Source of the DNA: Massilia psychrophila
GTDB lineage: Bacteria > Pseudomonadota > Gammaproteobacteria > Burkholderiales > Burkholderiaceae_D
Length of the DNA stretch: 47,567 nt
Assembly (NCBI RefSeq): GCF_002760665.1
Contig: NZ_PDOB01000033.1
Span: 1-47,567 of the forward strand
Direction of reading: 5' to 3'
Shown here in pieces: positions 8,332-17,260 of this stretch. The position numbers were made by a program, and so were the translations under genes. The notes under the pieces are model-generated. The model saw nothing but the letters and a program-made list of their open reading frames with translations, did not search any database and had not been told where the DNA came from. Each line of letters starts with the position of its first letter. Position 1 is the first letter of the stretch.

Positions 8332-9294
8332 TCATTGCGTTGGCAACGCGTGCAGTCGATCGGCCCTGACCAGAACAGGTGCGATAAAAATTACTTTGCG
8401 CAACGACATCTGTGGGCCGTGGGGCTGCATGCGAAAGTGCCCACGTCGCCAGTGCGTTGCCGTCTCGCCGTGTTGGCGCTGCGCGTGCCCGGGCAATGCC
8501 AATGGCCCGAGCAGGACCCGGTCATACAACCGCTCGACTTGCCGGCGTAGTTTTGACGCCTTCTTGGGACCGACGCGATCAAGTTGCTTTATAGCGTCGG
8601 TGAAAGGCGACTCTTCGATACGTCGGGCCTGCTCCAGATTTCCGTACAAAAAAACCTTGCAGCACAGTTGCACGATCGTGTCGTAGTGCTTCAGGTACCC
8701 CGGTTTGTCCGGGTGATCGAAAGCGCGGCGGATAACTTCGTTCAACGGCATTTTTTCATCATCGATCATCAGCTCGATGAAACCAACGCCGAGCTTCACA
8801 GCGACATCTATTTTGTAGATCGCGACCACACTGATCGCGCGTCGGTTGTCGCGCTTCGATTCGAACACGTAAGCACCTTCAATGCGATTGAAGACAGACG
8901 CCTCGCTTGGCGTTGCAATGGCTTGCTTCATCGCTTCGCCAAAAAGGATATAACAAGCAGGCATTGGCGGACGCAACTGATCGACAGGGATGTCGCCGCC
9001 AAGATCGGAATCTGCCAGCAAATGTGCCAGCGAGGGCGTAAGTTCGATCAAGACATGAGGGCGGCGCCAGAACATCAACGGCGCCGTGGCAAACATTGCC
9101 AGCGTATCGGTCGCAGCCGGCCGTAGCAGCGTGCCGTCCTTCCAGATCGGGTCGGCGCAAATGGTTTCCTCCATCGCCTCCACGTTTTGCGCGTAACGAT
9201 AGCACGGCCCGGCAATTACCCGATCAGCCAGCGATTGACCGTGTACGCCTTCCTGCAACGCCGCCCAGCGCTGCCACGCCGCTACGAGGCGCAC
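8332..9294 (-). CDS. AcrVA2-like protein of unknown role
   Basis: 320 residues from a GTG start. I recognise no classical enzyme. The C-terminal HWRRGHFRMQPHG block followed by a short strand and a final IAPVLVRADRL resembles the end of the Cas12a anti-CRISPR AcrVA2 (322 residues, Moraxella bovoculi), which has an H-x-RRGH block followed by a PAVFVN-type ending. A middle segment, FWRRPHVLIELTP, then DIPVDQLRPPMPACYI, also lines up in character with AcrVA2's W-R...LP-x-W-C-V-Y-V region. AcrVA2 lowers cas12a mRNA through the nascent peptide; relatives are widespread, often without Cas12a nearby, and mostly uncharacterised. Its GTG overlaps the end of the broken vgrG by 13 bases and the frame stays open further into vgrG, so the start is uncertain and the N-terminus may be truncated. 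Family resemblance is from memory, not a search. Confidence 0.55.
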   Translation of the reverse strand: MRLVAAWQRWAALQEGVHGQSLADRVIAGPCYRYAQNVEAMEETICADPIWKDGTLLRPAATDTLAMFATAPLMFWRRPHVLIELTPSLAHLLADSDLGGDIPVDQLRPPMPACYILFGEAMKQAIATPSEASVFNRIEGAYVFESKRDNRRAISVVAIYKIDVAVKLGVGFIELMIDDEKMPLNEVIRRAFDHPDKPGYLKHYDTIVQLCCKVFLYGNLEQARRIEESPFTDAIKQLDRVGPKKASKLRRQVERLYDRVLLGPLALPGHAQRQHGETATHWRRGHFRMQPHGPQMSLRKVIFIAPVLVRADRLHALPTQ

Positions 9295-10536
9295 GTTACG
9301 CGCGTGTACGGGATGCGGGACGGCTTGCTGTTGTAGTTGCGCCCGGGGCGCCAGCGGATGCTCTTGCGCGTGCAGACGAACTTGTTTTCGTAGTGCGAAG
9401 CCGCTTTCGGCCCGGCCTGGTAATTGTTGGTGGCGCTATGGTGCACCGAGACGATCAGGTATTCGCGCGCGCCGATGCTTTCGCGCGCAGGCTCGCCCGG
9501 CACCGGGCGCCGCGGGTCGGCGCTGAAGTGCCCGCCGAGCTGGAACGTACGGCCGGCCTGCGCAGTCCGGCCGTTGCCGGCGGCCTCGAAGTACTGGGTC
9601 ATGCGGTCTTTTTCTTCCATCAGGCGCTGCGCCAACTGTTCGCCGTCGCGCGAGTCCTTGAAGCCGTATGAACCGGTGTTTTCGTATATTTCGTGAGCAA
9701 ATACGTCGCCCTGGGCGTTGAGCGAGTGGCCGCTCACTAGTTGCGCATAAGGGTTCTTGTAGTCGAAACTGGCCAGCGTCAGCACGCCCGAGCCGAGTCG
9801 CCGTACCGCTTGCCACTGGGCGATGCCGTCATCTTCCATCGCCCCGACCTGGCTGCGAAACGGCATTTCTTGCGGCCTGATCGCGTTGGCGGTGGCGTCG
9901 ATCGGCTCGGCCAGCGTCGTGTTGTCGCCGATCCAGAGAGTGTGGCCATCGGCGCGGTGTTCATACCAATAGTGCAGGCCCAGATCTTCCCAGCGCCGGG
10001 TGCAGGTGGTTGTAGTCGGTTTCGTTGTATTGGTTGGCGCAGGTTAGCTTCGGGTCGTCGCCATAGAGACAGGTCTTCCAGTCGCGTGTCTGGTAATGGT
10101 CGAAGGTCGCTTCGGTAAGTTCGATCACGCTGCGGTTCTGGAACGAAACATTGTCCTTGCGCAGCCTGGCAAACGCCAGCCATGGTTCCAGCACCATGCT
10201 GTAATAGGCAAAGCCGCCATCGGTGCGGACGAAGCGAAATTCGGTGACGTATCCGTTGAAGTAGCGCAGCGAGCCGTCCTCGCGCACCATCGAGATGGTC
10301 ACCATCCGCGCCATGATGCGCTTGAGCGGGATCCGCGCGTCGTCCGACAGCACTTCGGCTTCGAAGCGGAAGTCGCGTGAAATGGCTTCGCTGGCGTCCA
10401 AGGTGTTGACGAGCATGACCGCCTGCCCGGGGCCGTCGCCGCGGGGGAAATCCATGCGCAACAGGCGGGTGTCTTGCGCTCCCTTGCCGAAGGCGGACAA
10501 GGCCGCCATTGCCGTCGTCGTGGTGCTCTCAGCCAT
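9282..10536 (-). pseudogene. vgrG: vgrG (tssI) fragment, frameshifted and truncated
   Basis: VgrG trimers form the T6SS spike tip. Start taken at ATG 10536, which has GGAGGA 8 bases upstream. The gp27-like hub is recognisable: RLLRMDFPRGDGPGQ, NGYVTEFRFVRTDGGFAYY, EPWLAFARLR. At 9998-10000 the minus strand reads CCC where two Cs would keep the frame: the frame goes from NETDYNHLH into a short dead end, while the next frame continues RRWEDLGLHYWYEH, PFRSQV, and YLIVSVHHSATNNYQ. The second half stops at 9282 after RPGRNYNSKPSRI, where intact VgrGs enter the gp5-like OB fold, so OB fold and needle are missing. Two independent defects make a functional spike unlikely. Confidence 0.88.
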
Positions 10537-10626
10537 GCTACGTGTCCTCCGTTGTTCATTCAAAGAGTCAAATGACCAACAGAAACTATAGGTTTGTTAA
10601 CCACGCGCAAGTTGATCCAGATCAAA

Positions 10627-11736
10627 CTAGGTGTTGCCGGCTTGACCGTGATCCAAATGCAAGATGTAACAGACGTTGGCCCGCGACACGTTGCCGGGGC
10701 CGCTGACGAGAAAGGAATCCCATCCCAGCCGCCGCATCTTGTCGGGTCGCGCGGTGCTCAAAACCAGCGGCTCGATGCACGGCTTGCTCAGTATCAGGCA
10801 CACTTCATATTGCAGATCCGGCGCGCCCATGAGCGCAAGCATCTTTGCCAGCGCGGCGGCGGCGTCGCCGCGCGGCAAAAACCGCGTCAGGCTCGCCTTG
10901 TCGAGCGGGCCGATCCTCAGCCGAACCCGCAGATCCTGGCGCCACAGCCGCACACCCAAGGCAGCGCCGTAGCCGAGCTTGGGATTCGCGGTCCCCAGCT
11001 TGCTGCGCTTGCTTTGCGGGATGTAGTCCCAGCTTCCGACGAATTGCTCCGCTTCGATCGGCAGGCGGAAATAGTCCTCCAGCACGCGGCCAATGGTGCT
11101 GGCCGAAACAGGGCGCGTGCGCAGCAGCGCCGCATAATAGCCAGCGACGTCTTCCGTCATCCCGCCAATTTCGCGCTTGCCGGGTCCGCTTGAAAAAGCA
11201 TCGGTGCGAATGCCTGCCAGCGCCATCAGCCGCGGCAGCAGGCTGTCCTTGCCCTGTGTGTCGAACGTATGCTCGACGCGATACTTACCCCACGCCTGAT
11301 AGAACAATCCCACCATGCGATTAGAAAAAATATCGAGAAATGCGCGCGCGCCGGTATTTTTTTCGCGCCGTTCAAGTTCGGCGATCAGCTCCGAATAGTG
11401 AAAGGGCAACGCGCCGTTGACGCCGAGCAAGCCGATAAAGGCGGGCGTGAGGTGAATCCGCGCTTTGCCGTGTTTCAACGCGACCGGCAGTGAGGCAATC
11501 TGGCCCGGACTAGCGCCAACCTGGGTCACGAGGGATTCGAGCTCGCTCGCGGGGAAACTCAAGGACAGGCTGTTGCGGAACCTCAGCACATCCGAAAACG
11601 CTTTATCGTGCGGCACGCCGTTCTTGGCCAGCCATTGCACAAGGACGCGCACCGCCTGGAAAAACTGAAAGCGGTACGGCTCTTCGGTGAGATGCCCGAC
11701 TACACCAGGTTCACGCTGCCGCTTCGTGGCTTGCAT
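10627..11736 (-). CDS. tssG: Type VI secretion baseplate subunit TssG
   Basis: 369 residues, intact. TssG pairs with two TssF copies in the T6SS baseplate wedge. Typical features: N-terminal EEPYRFQFFQAVRVL, an LSFPASEL strand, LHGK-like HGKARIHLTPAFIGLLGVNGALP, then RAFLDIFSNRMVGLFYQAWGKYR and the late RLWRQDLRVRLRIGPLD segment. Its start (ATG 11736) overlaps the end of tssF by 37 bases, which is common for this gene pair. It is followed, after 90 bases, by the broken vgrG in the same direction. Confidence 0.93.
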   Translation of the reverse strand: MQATKRQREPGVVGHLTEEPYRFQFFQAVRVLVQWLAKNGVPHDKAFSDVLRFRNSLSLSFPASELESLVTQVGASPGQIASLPVALKHGKARIHLTPAFIGLLGVNGALPFHYSELIAELERREKNTGARAFLDIFSNRMVGLFYQAWGKYRVEHTFDTQGKDSLLPRLMALAGIRTDAFSSGPGKREIGGMTEDVAGYYAALLRTRPVSASTIGRVLEDYFRLPIEAEQFVGSWDYIPQSKRSKLGTANPKLGYGAALGVRLWRQDLRVRLRIGPLDKASLTRFLPRGDAAAALAKMLALMGAPDLQYEVCLILSKPCIEPLVLSTARPDKMRRLGWDSFLVSGPGNVSRANVCYILHLDHGQAGNT

Positions 11737-13550
11737 CGGATCAGCTCCTCTCCCGACGTTTTAGACAAGATAACCAATTCGATGAAACTGTTCAGTTGGA
11801 CATAGAGACCAAGGAATTGGTCAATAACCTGGACAAACAGGTGCATGCCATTACCGACAAATGCTTCTTCATCGAGCGTGATGCGCACTTCAGTCCCGTG
11901 GACCAGGGATGCGCCGCGCTTGTGACGCCGCCATGTTGTGGCCGCGACATGATCGAGACCGACGATGCCGTTGATCTGGCGCCGCGTAATGGGTGATTGA
12001 GGAAGGTCGTACAAGACGAGCATCTCGCGGAATGCTGCCAAGCCTTCCTGCGCAAGCGAGTGATGATTTAACGTCAGGTGGGATATCAGACGCCAGTGCA
12101 GGCCGAATCCCGGGTCGAAGCGGTAAGGCTGACTGGGGCGGCGCAAGAAACGCATCGGACTGCCGTTCGCCGCGGCCAAGGGCAGCAAGTCGCCACTTGG
12201 TTGGCCATATTTGAGCATGCCCGGCAACTCCCGGTTGGTACACGTCAGCTCAATCGACAGGCTGGTCTTTTCGATCGCCAGCGGCTCGAAGTCGGCGTCA
12301 ACCAGGGTGATGCGCTTTTCATGGCCGGGGCTGACCTGCGCCAGCGCTTCGTCGTGCCGCAGCACCCAATAGTGGCCTTTTTTGGTCTCGCCTTCGCTGT
12401 GGCGCAGGGAGTAGAACTGCCGAAACTCGGTTACGACACTGTGGTTTTCGCGCTGCCGAAGCACATGGACGGAATCGATCGAATAGACTTCGAAGGCGCT
12501 CGCATTGGTCGGATGCGCGAGCACCGAATAGTCCGCAGCGAAATGCGTCACCGCGATCGGGACGCCGTTTCGTTGGAACAGATTGACCACCGGAGTACAC
12601 GACAGCAGCAGGTTGGTGGGCGACAGGCTGCGCAGCAGGCGTGCGTTCTGGGAGTCCGGGCGCACGCCATCCATTGCCAAGTGCAAGGTGACGCGGTTGT
12701 AATTTTCGGGCAGCCGAAGATGAATTGCCGCCAGATCGATGTCGAAGAAGTTGAATTTTTCGGGGAAGGCGAAGTATTCGGTCAACACGCGGTAGGCCTG
12801 ATGGGAGCGCGCTCCAAACGGTATGAGTGCGTCCGTTTCGGCGAATCCGACTTGGGCGAGGGGAATTGTGGTGAGTGGCCTCCATTCGCCATTTTCAAGT
12901 TCGACAAACGCGCGCACGGTTCGCATAAATAGTGCATCGCGCAGTGCCGAACAAAACGAGGGTTCGCCATTAATAAAGACGCGCAACGGGCCATGCACCA
13001 GTTGCCCGAGGCTGGCCGCAGCAGAAGTACCTTCAATGACAATGCTCAACGACGAGCTGACGTTGGCAGGCAGCTGCGCACTGGCTGGCGCATCGATCAC
13101 TGCATCGAAACGGGCCGCGGTCAGGGCGATGGGCGCCAGCGCCACGTCATACGCGGTCGTGAACTTGCAACGCACTCCTTGGATAAGCGCGGATTCCATT
13201 TCCGTTCCGCGCGCGATGGCGGTGGCCGTCGTCATGGCCTCGTTGTGAGCACGCGTGCAAAGCACCTGCACGATCGCACATGATGGGAACGGCCGCAGAT
13301 AGTGAGGGAACAGGGTTTCGAACAGCGCTTCCGTAAATTGCGGATAGTCGTCGTCCATCCGCTTCGAAATGCGGGCGCCGATCAACGCCACCGCCTGGAT
13401 CAGGTGTTCGATGTGGGGGTCTTCGCAAACGTCGCCGGCGATTTGAAGATTGCCGGCGAGCGCAGGGTAGCGCTCGTAAAACTCACGCAAGAAACCTCGC
13501 AAGATGATCAGTTCGCGCTCGACGTACGGTAGCAGAGCGGCGAGCGTCAT
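11700..13550 (-). CDS. tssF: Type VI secretion baseplate subunit TssF
   Basis: 616 residues, full length. TssF is the largest wedge protein of the T6SS baseplate. Seen: N-terminal LPYVERELIILRGFLREFYERYPALAG, VEHLIQA-like IEHLIQAVALIGARISKRMDDDYPQFTEALFE and LFPHYLRPFPSCAIVQ, all diagnostic, then a long beta-rich middle and the QINGIVGLDHVAATTWRRHK region near the end. It starts inside the tssE stop (ATGA). No frameshift or internal stop is seen, unlike vgrG downstream. Confidence 0.95.
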   Translation of the reverse strand: MTLAALLPYVERELIILRGFLREFYERYPALAGNLQIAGDVCEDPHIEHLIQAVALIGARISKRMDDDYPQFTEALFETLFPHYLRPFPSCAIVQVLCTRAHNEAMTTATAIARGTEMESALIQGVRCKFTTAYDVALAPIALTAARFDAVIDAPASAQLPANVSSSLSIVIEGTSAAASLGQLVHGPLRVFINGEPSFCSALRDALFMRTVRAFVELENGEWRPLTTIPLAQVGFAETDALIPFGARSHQAYRVLTEYFAFPEKFNFFDIDLAAIHLRLPENYNRVTLHLAMDGVRPDSQNARLLRSLSPTNLLLSCTPVVNLFQRNGVPIAVTHFAADYSVLAHPTNASAFEVYSIDSVHVLRQRENHSVVTEFRQFYSLRHSEGETKKGHYWVLRHDEALAQVSPGHEKRITLVDADFEPLAIEKTSLSIELTCTNRELPGMLKYGQPSGDLLPLAAANGSPMRFLRRPSQPYRFDPGFGLHWRLISHLTLNHHSLAQEGLAAFREMLVLYDLPQSPITRRQINGIVGLDHVAATTWRRHKRGASLVHGTEVRITLDEEAFVGNGMHLFVQVIDQFLGLYVQLNSFIELVILSKTSGEELIRCKPRSGSVNLV

Positions 13551-14035
13551 GCGAAGCCCCCTCGACGCACGCCCGAGCTATGGATCGAGTACTGCTGGGT
13601 CGATTGCTTGAGCACGGCGTCGAATTGCACCGGCTCGGCAGCCGCGTCGGCTTTCAGCGTTGCGCAGATGATGAAGTCAATCCTGTTGATGGCGCCGCGG
13701 TGGATGCGTAGCGCAGCGCTCACGGCGTGCAGCCTGGGCTCATGGCGTTCGATGGCAAGCTGGACGGCAGCGCAAATGCGCTTTTGATCGACGTCGCTGC
13801 TGAGGCACAGCCCGGCAAAGTCCATCAGGCCGTAGTTGAGTACCGAGGCACCGGTTTCGGGATAGGGGGCCAGTAGAAAATCAGGCAGCCCGGCGCGGGT
13901 GTTGAGCAAGGCTTCCAGATCGCGGGCGACAGCGTCTTTAAGCTGGCTCAACGTCCATCCAAAGCCGTCCGGGAACTCATCACACGGGGCATTTTTCAGC
14001 CGGTCAAATAATCCCGGCGCGTACCGCTGCGTCAT
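13547..14035 (-). CDS. tssE: Type VI secretion baseplate subunit TssE (gp25-like)
   Basis: 162 residues. TssE is the gp25-like lysozyme-fold subunit that links wedge and sheath. Recognised by LFDRLKN near the N-terminus, LKDAVARDLEALLNTR (the gp25 signature R-D-L-E-x-L-L-N-T-R), SVLNYGLMDFAGL, and AIERHEPRLHAVSAAL. First gene of tssE-tssF-tssG-vgrG on the minus strand; divergent from tssK, with a 229-base shared regulatory region. Confidence 0.94.
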   Translation of the reverse strand: MTQRYAPGLFDRLKNAPCDEFPDGFGWTLSQLKDAVARDLEALLNTRAGLPDFLLAPYPETGASVLNYGLMDFAGLCLSSDVDQKRICAAVQLAIERHEPRLHAVSAALRIHRGAINRIDFIICATLKADAAAEPVQFDAVLKQSTQQYSIHSSGVRRGGFA

Positions 14036-14169
14036 AACGATCCCACAAATCTAGCCTGCCGGAAACGACACGAAGCAGCCATTATCGATCGATCGTACGC
14101 TTACAAGTTGCGATTGCGAAAAAGAGAGCAGCGGCGATTCTTACTGTATTTGCGCTGCATAGTTTACAT

Positions 14170-14185
14170 TTGAAAATGATTTCAA
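14170..14185. promoter_or_regulatory. 16-bp palindrome in the tssE/tssK divergent region
   Basis: TTGAAA-ATGA-TTTCAA is a perfect inverted repeat in an AT-rich part of the region between divergent tssE and tssK. Its position fits an operator controlling both directions. It is loosely Fur-like (AAATGAT core), but its spacing differs by one base from the 7-1-7 Fur consensus. Confidence 0.35.
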
Positions 14186-14264
14186 CTGAGCAGCATCAAC
14201 GTCGTGTGCCGGAACAACTTCATGCTGTCGTGGTGCCCATGTTCAAGCAGAAATGGAGAACGCG

Positions 14265-15617
14265 ATGAGTTTGCCATCCAAAGTGTTGTGGTCCGAAGGA
14301 CTGACATTAGGCCCGCAGCAATTCCAACAGCAGGATCGGTATCATGAGGCGAGACTGCAGCGGATTGCGGCAGCAATCAACCCGCACGCGTGGGGCGTGC
14401 ATTCGGTGCAATGGAATCACGATGGTTTGGCCAACAACCTGCTGATACCCGATTGGATGTCGCTCATTTTCCAGGACGGCGAAATCTTCGACGCACCGGC
14501 GACGGACACGCTGCCGAGCACCATTGACTTGAGCAAATTGCCGATGACCGAACAGTGCTTCACATTCTATGCCGCGCTGCCGACGCTGAAAGCGCATGGC
14601 AGTAATTTGTCGGACTCGCCTACGTCCCGTAATGGCGCGCGCTACGTGCAAGTCGAAAGCGATACGGCGGATCTCTTCACCGAGGCATTCAGCATCGATG
14701 TAGCGTTTTTGCGCAAGACAGTGCATTTGCTGTCGCATCTCGAATCACGCAACGCCTTTGTCAGTTTTCCCGTGGTCCGCGTTCGCCGCGTGGCAAACGG
14801 CGGTTTCGAAATTGATCCGGCTTTCGTGCCGCCGAGTTTGTCGGTCGCTGCCGCCCCTTGGCTACAAGTCATGCTTAACAAGCTGTTGAGCAAATTGAGT
14901 ATCAAGATCGAGTCCCTGTATTTGCGCCACCGGCAGTCGAGCACAGACGTATTTGAGGTCCACAGCGGCGATATTTCCTCGTATTGGATGCTGAACACCG
15001 TTAGCACAGCGGCGGCATCGCTGACGCATTGCGCAACCTACAAACAGCATCACCCCGAAATACTTTTTGACAAACTGATGTCGCTCGCTGGCGGCCTGAT
15101 GACTTTTTCGAAAAAATACGCCGTTGGTGACTTGCCTTCTTACAACCATATAGAACCGGCGCATGGGTTCGCCCGACTAGATACAATCGTGCGCGAACTG
15201 ATCGAGACGGTAATTTCCTCGAGATATTTCACGATCCCGCTCGTGATGGTTGAGCGAAAAAGCACGCACTATTGCGGGCAGCTAGATACAAGCCAGGTCA
15301 ACAGCCGTACTGCCTTGTTCCTTGCCGTGAATGCCGACATGCCGGCACTTGAGCTGGTCGCCGCGGTCCCGTTGCGTTTCAAAGTCGGTTCGCCTGAAGA
15401 GATCGAACGATTTATCGGACTGGCATTGTCAGGGGTAGAGCTGATTCATATGGCGCAAGTACCGCCCGAGGTACCTGTGCGGCCCAATACCTATTATTTT
15501 TCGATTCAGAACAAAGGGCCGTTGTACGAGGCAATGTTAAAGAGGCAGAGCATCGCGATCTATGCTCCAGCCGGAATGAACGGACTCAAACTGGAACTGT
15601 TCGCAATAGCAGCCTGA
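14265..15617 (+). CDS. tssK: Type VI secretion baseplate subunit TssK
   Basis: 450 residues. TssK is the trimeric adaptor that docks the baseplate to the TssJLM membrane complex. The start MSLPSKVLWSEGLTLGPQQFQQQDRYHE is the family signature (V-x-W-S-E-G-x-x-L-x-P-Q-x-F-Q-Q). An upstream in-frame ATG at 14253 exists, but GGAGA at 14256-14260 is correctly placed for ATG 14265. Base composition is low for the window (26 of 60 G+C in 15061-15120, against 42 of 60 in 26281-26340 of hslU), which suggests a separate history. None of its usual partners TssJ, TssL or TssM is nearby. Confidence 0.95.
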   Translation: MSLPSKVLWSEGLTLGPQQFQQQDRYHEARLQRIAAAINPHAWGVHSVQWNHDGLANNLLIPDWMSLIFQDGEIFDAPATDTLPSTIDLSKLPMTEQCFTFYAALPTLKAHGSNLSDSPTSRNGARYVQVESDTADLFTEAFSIDVAFLRKTVHLLSHLESRNAFVSFPVVRVRRVANGGFEIDPAFVPPSLSVAAAPWLQVMLNKLLSKLSIKIESLYLRHRQSSTDVFEVHSGDISSYWMLNTVSTAAASLTHCATYKQHHPEILFDKLMSLAGGLMTFSKKYAVGDLPSYNHIEPAHGFARLDTIVRELIETVISSRYFTIPLVMVERKSTHYCGQLDTSQVNSRTALFLAVNADMPALELVAAVPLRFKVGSPEEIERFIGLALSGVELIHMAQVPPEVPVRPNTYYFSIQNKGPLYEAMLKRQSIAIYAPAGMNGLKLELFAIAA

Positions 15618-15646
15618 TGCGCTCTTGCATAGACATCGAAAAATCC

Positions 15647-17260
15647 CTACGCCGCCAGATCATAGCGGCCCCCTGACTGCGCACCATCCCCAGCCTGCGG
15701 CAACAGCGTCTTGAGGCGATACAGCCGCTGGCGGTAGTTTCCTTCCGGCCCGCCCGGACCGCAATCGACATCCTCGAATAGCCGTACGATGCGCTCGAGC
15801 GCGTGGCGCTGCTGCGCCGTCTCGATTAGCACCAGGCGCCGCTTGCTGCGGCCGTAGCTGGCGCGGATGTCGATCACCAGGCAATGACCGCGGTCGGCCT
15901 GGCCGATATCGAGCAGCAGCGCTTCGGCCCGGCTCAGGCCGAACATGGCGGCGAGCTCGAGCCGCGCTGCCAACAGCGGATGGCTGGCGCCGAGGTCAAG
16001 GCCAATGCCAATGCGCAGCGCGCCGGTTTCGCTGAACGCCCTGCCTGCAAGGCGCGGCGCGATCTTGCGCAGCGCGGCGGCGGCGGCGGTGCAGCCGAGG
16101 GCGGCGGCTTTCTGCAGCCAGTACACCGCCCGCACATCGTTGGTTTCACTTTCGCGGCGGGCGCGCCAGGCTTTGTTGCCGCATTCGAACTGGGCATCGC
16201 GGTGGCCCATCGCGGCGGCGCGCACGAGGTATTCCTGGGCGTCGGGCACGTTACGCTGCGAGAATTCCGGCTTGATATAGATGCGCGACAACGCGTACCA
16301 CGCTTCGGCCAAGCCCTGCTCGCCGGCCAGGGTCAGCCAGCGGATCGCTTTCTTGAAGTTGGCCGAGCCGGCGCCTACCGCGGTGCGGGTGCCGTCGGCC
16401 CGCATGCGCGCGCACCACAGGCCGAGCGCCATCTGGGCATGTCGGTCGTTCCCGGCCGCCGCCAGTTCCCAGAACCGCCCGATGTCGCCGTCGCCGTCGC
16501 CGGCCAATTCGGTGCGGGCCTGTTGCGGGCCGGCCGTCAGCGCGCGCGCGCAGCGCGACAGCAGCGTGACTTCGGCGCTCGTCAGCGAGAGCGGTCCCTT
16601 GCCGGCGGCGTTGAAGGCCAGCACCAGCGCGCGCGCTAGCGGCAGAGCGCGCTTGAGGTAGTCGCCCCACTGGCGCGCCTCCCAGGCGGCGTCGAGCAGC
16701 GCGAACTGGGCCTGCGGCAAGCCGGCATCGGCGGCGCGCCGCAGCCAGCGCCGGTTCAGCGGGTTTAGGGCGTTGTGCGGATTCGGCGCGGTGTCGGAGG
16801 ACAAGACGCCAACTGCGGCAGCGGCCGGCGACACAATGGCATGCTGGCGCGACAGCAGCCACTGGGCTTCGGCAACGCCGTCGCGCGCCGCCTCGGCCAA
16901 GGCCTGCAGCGCCTTGGCGCGACAGCCAGGGTCGACGCCGGTTTCCGCTGGCTGGCCCAGCACCAGCTGGGCCAGTATCAGGCCGGCGCCGGCCACACCA
17001 CGGTCGTAGGCGCGGACGTACCAGCGCGCCAGCGGCTGCCCGCTACGGCGCGCCAGCGCGAGCGGGATGTGCGCGCCGATCAGTTCGCACGCTTCGTCGC
17101 TGCCTTGCTGCGCCGCCCGCTCCAGCCAGTACAGCGCGGTGGGCAGGCTGTTAGGCAGGCCGGCGCTGCCGAACAGATACAGCTTGCCCAAGCTCAGCTG
17201 CGCCGCCGGCTGGCCGGCGCGCGCGGCGCGAATGACCGCTAATTGTTCACGATTGGCCAT
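15647..17260 (-). CDS. Sel1-like repeat (SLR) protein
   Basis: 537 residues built mainly of Sel1/TPR-like repeats. Clear units include AAQLSLGKLYLFGSAGLPNS, TALYWLERAAQQGSDEACEL, ALNRRWLRRAADAGLPQAQF, KAIRWLTLAGEQGLAEAWYA and YLVRAAAMGHRDAQFE, with the A-x-x-W-x-x-x-A-A-x-x-G pattern. The last 130 residues are non-repeat and contain a basic ASYGRSKRRLVLIETAQQRH segment. No signal peptide, so probably cytoplasmic. Such repeat proteins often accompany T6SS clusters, but this gene is as G+C-rich as the housekeeping DNA. It converges on tssK with a 29-base gap. Function unknown. Confidence 0.8.
   Translation of the reverse strand: MANREQLAVIRAARAGQPAAQLSLGKLYLFGSAGLPNSLPTALYWLERAAQQGSDEACELIGAHIPLALARRSGQPLARWYVRAYDRGVAGAGLILAQLVLGQPAETGVDPGCRAKALQALAEAARDGVAEAQWLLSRQHAIVSPAAAAVGVLSSDTAPNPHNALNPLNRRWLRRAADAGLPQAQFALLDAAWEARQWGDYLKRALPLARALVLAFNAAGKGPLSLTSAEVTLLSRCARALTAGPQQARTELAGDGDGDIGRFWELAAAGNDRHAQMALGLWCARMRADGTRTAVGAGSANFKKAIRWLTLAGEQGLAEAWYALSRIYIKPEFSQRNVPDAQEYLVRAAAMGHRDAQFECGNKAWRARRESETNDVRAVYWLQKAAALGCTAAAAALRKIAPRLAGRAFSETGALRIGIGLDLGASHPLLAARLELAAMFGLSRAEALLLDIGQADRGHCLVIDIRASYGRSKRRLVLIETAQQRHALERIVRLFEDVDCGPGGPEGNYRQRLYRLKTLLPQAGDGAQSGGRYDLAA

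Noticed and set aside
8584-9126. 180-codon plus-strand frame opposite the AcrVA2-like gene
   Set aside because: The minus-strand frame spans the whole interval and has recognisable conserved blocks; the plus frame has none.
14170-14185. Fur box
   Set aside because: The AAATGAT core is suggestive, but the dyad centre differs by one base from the 7-1-7 arrangement; reported only as a palindrome of unknown ligand.
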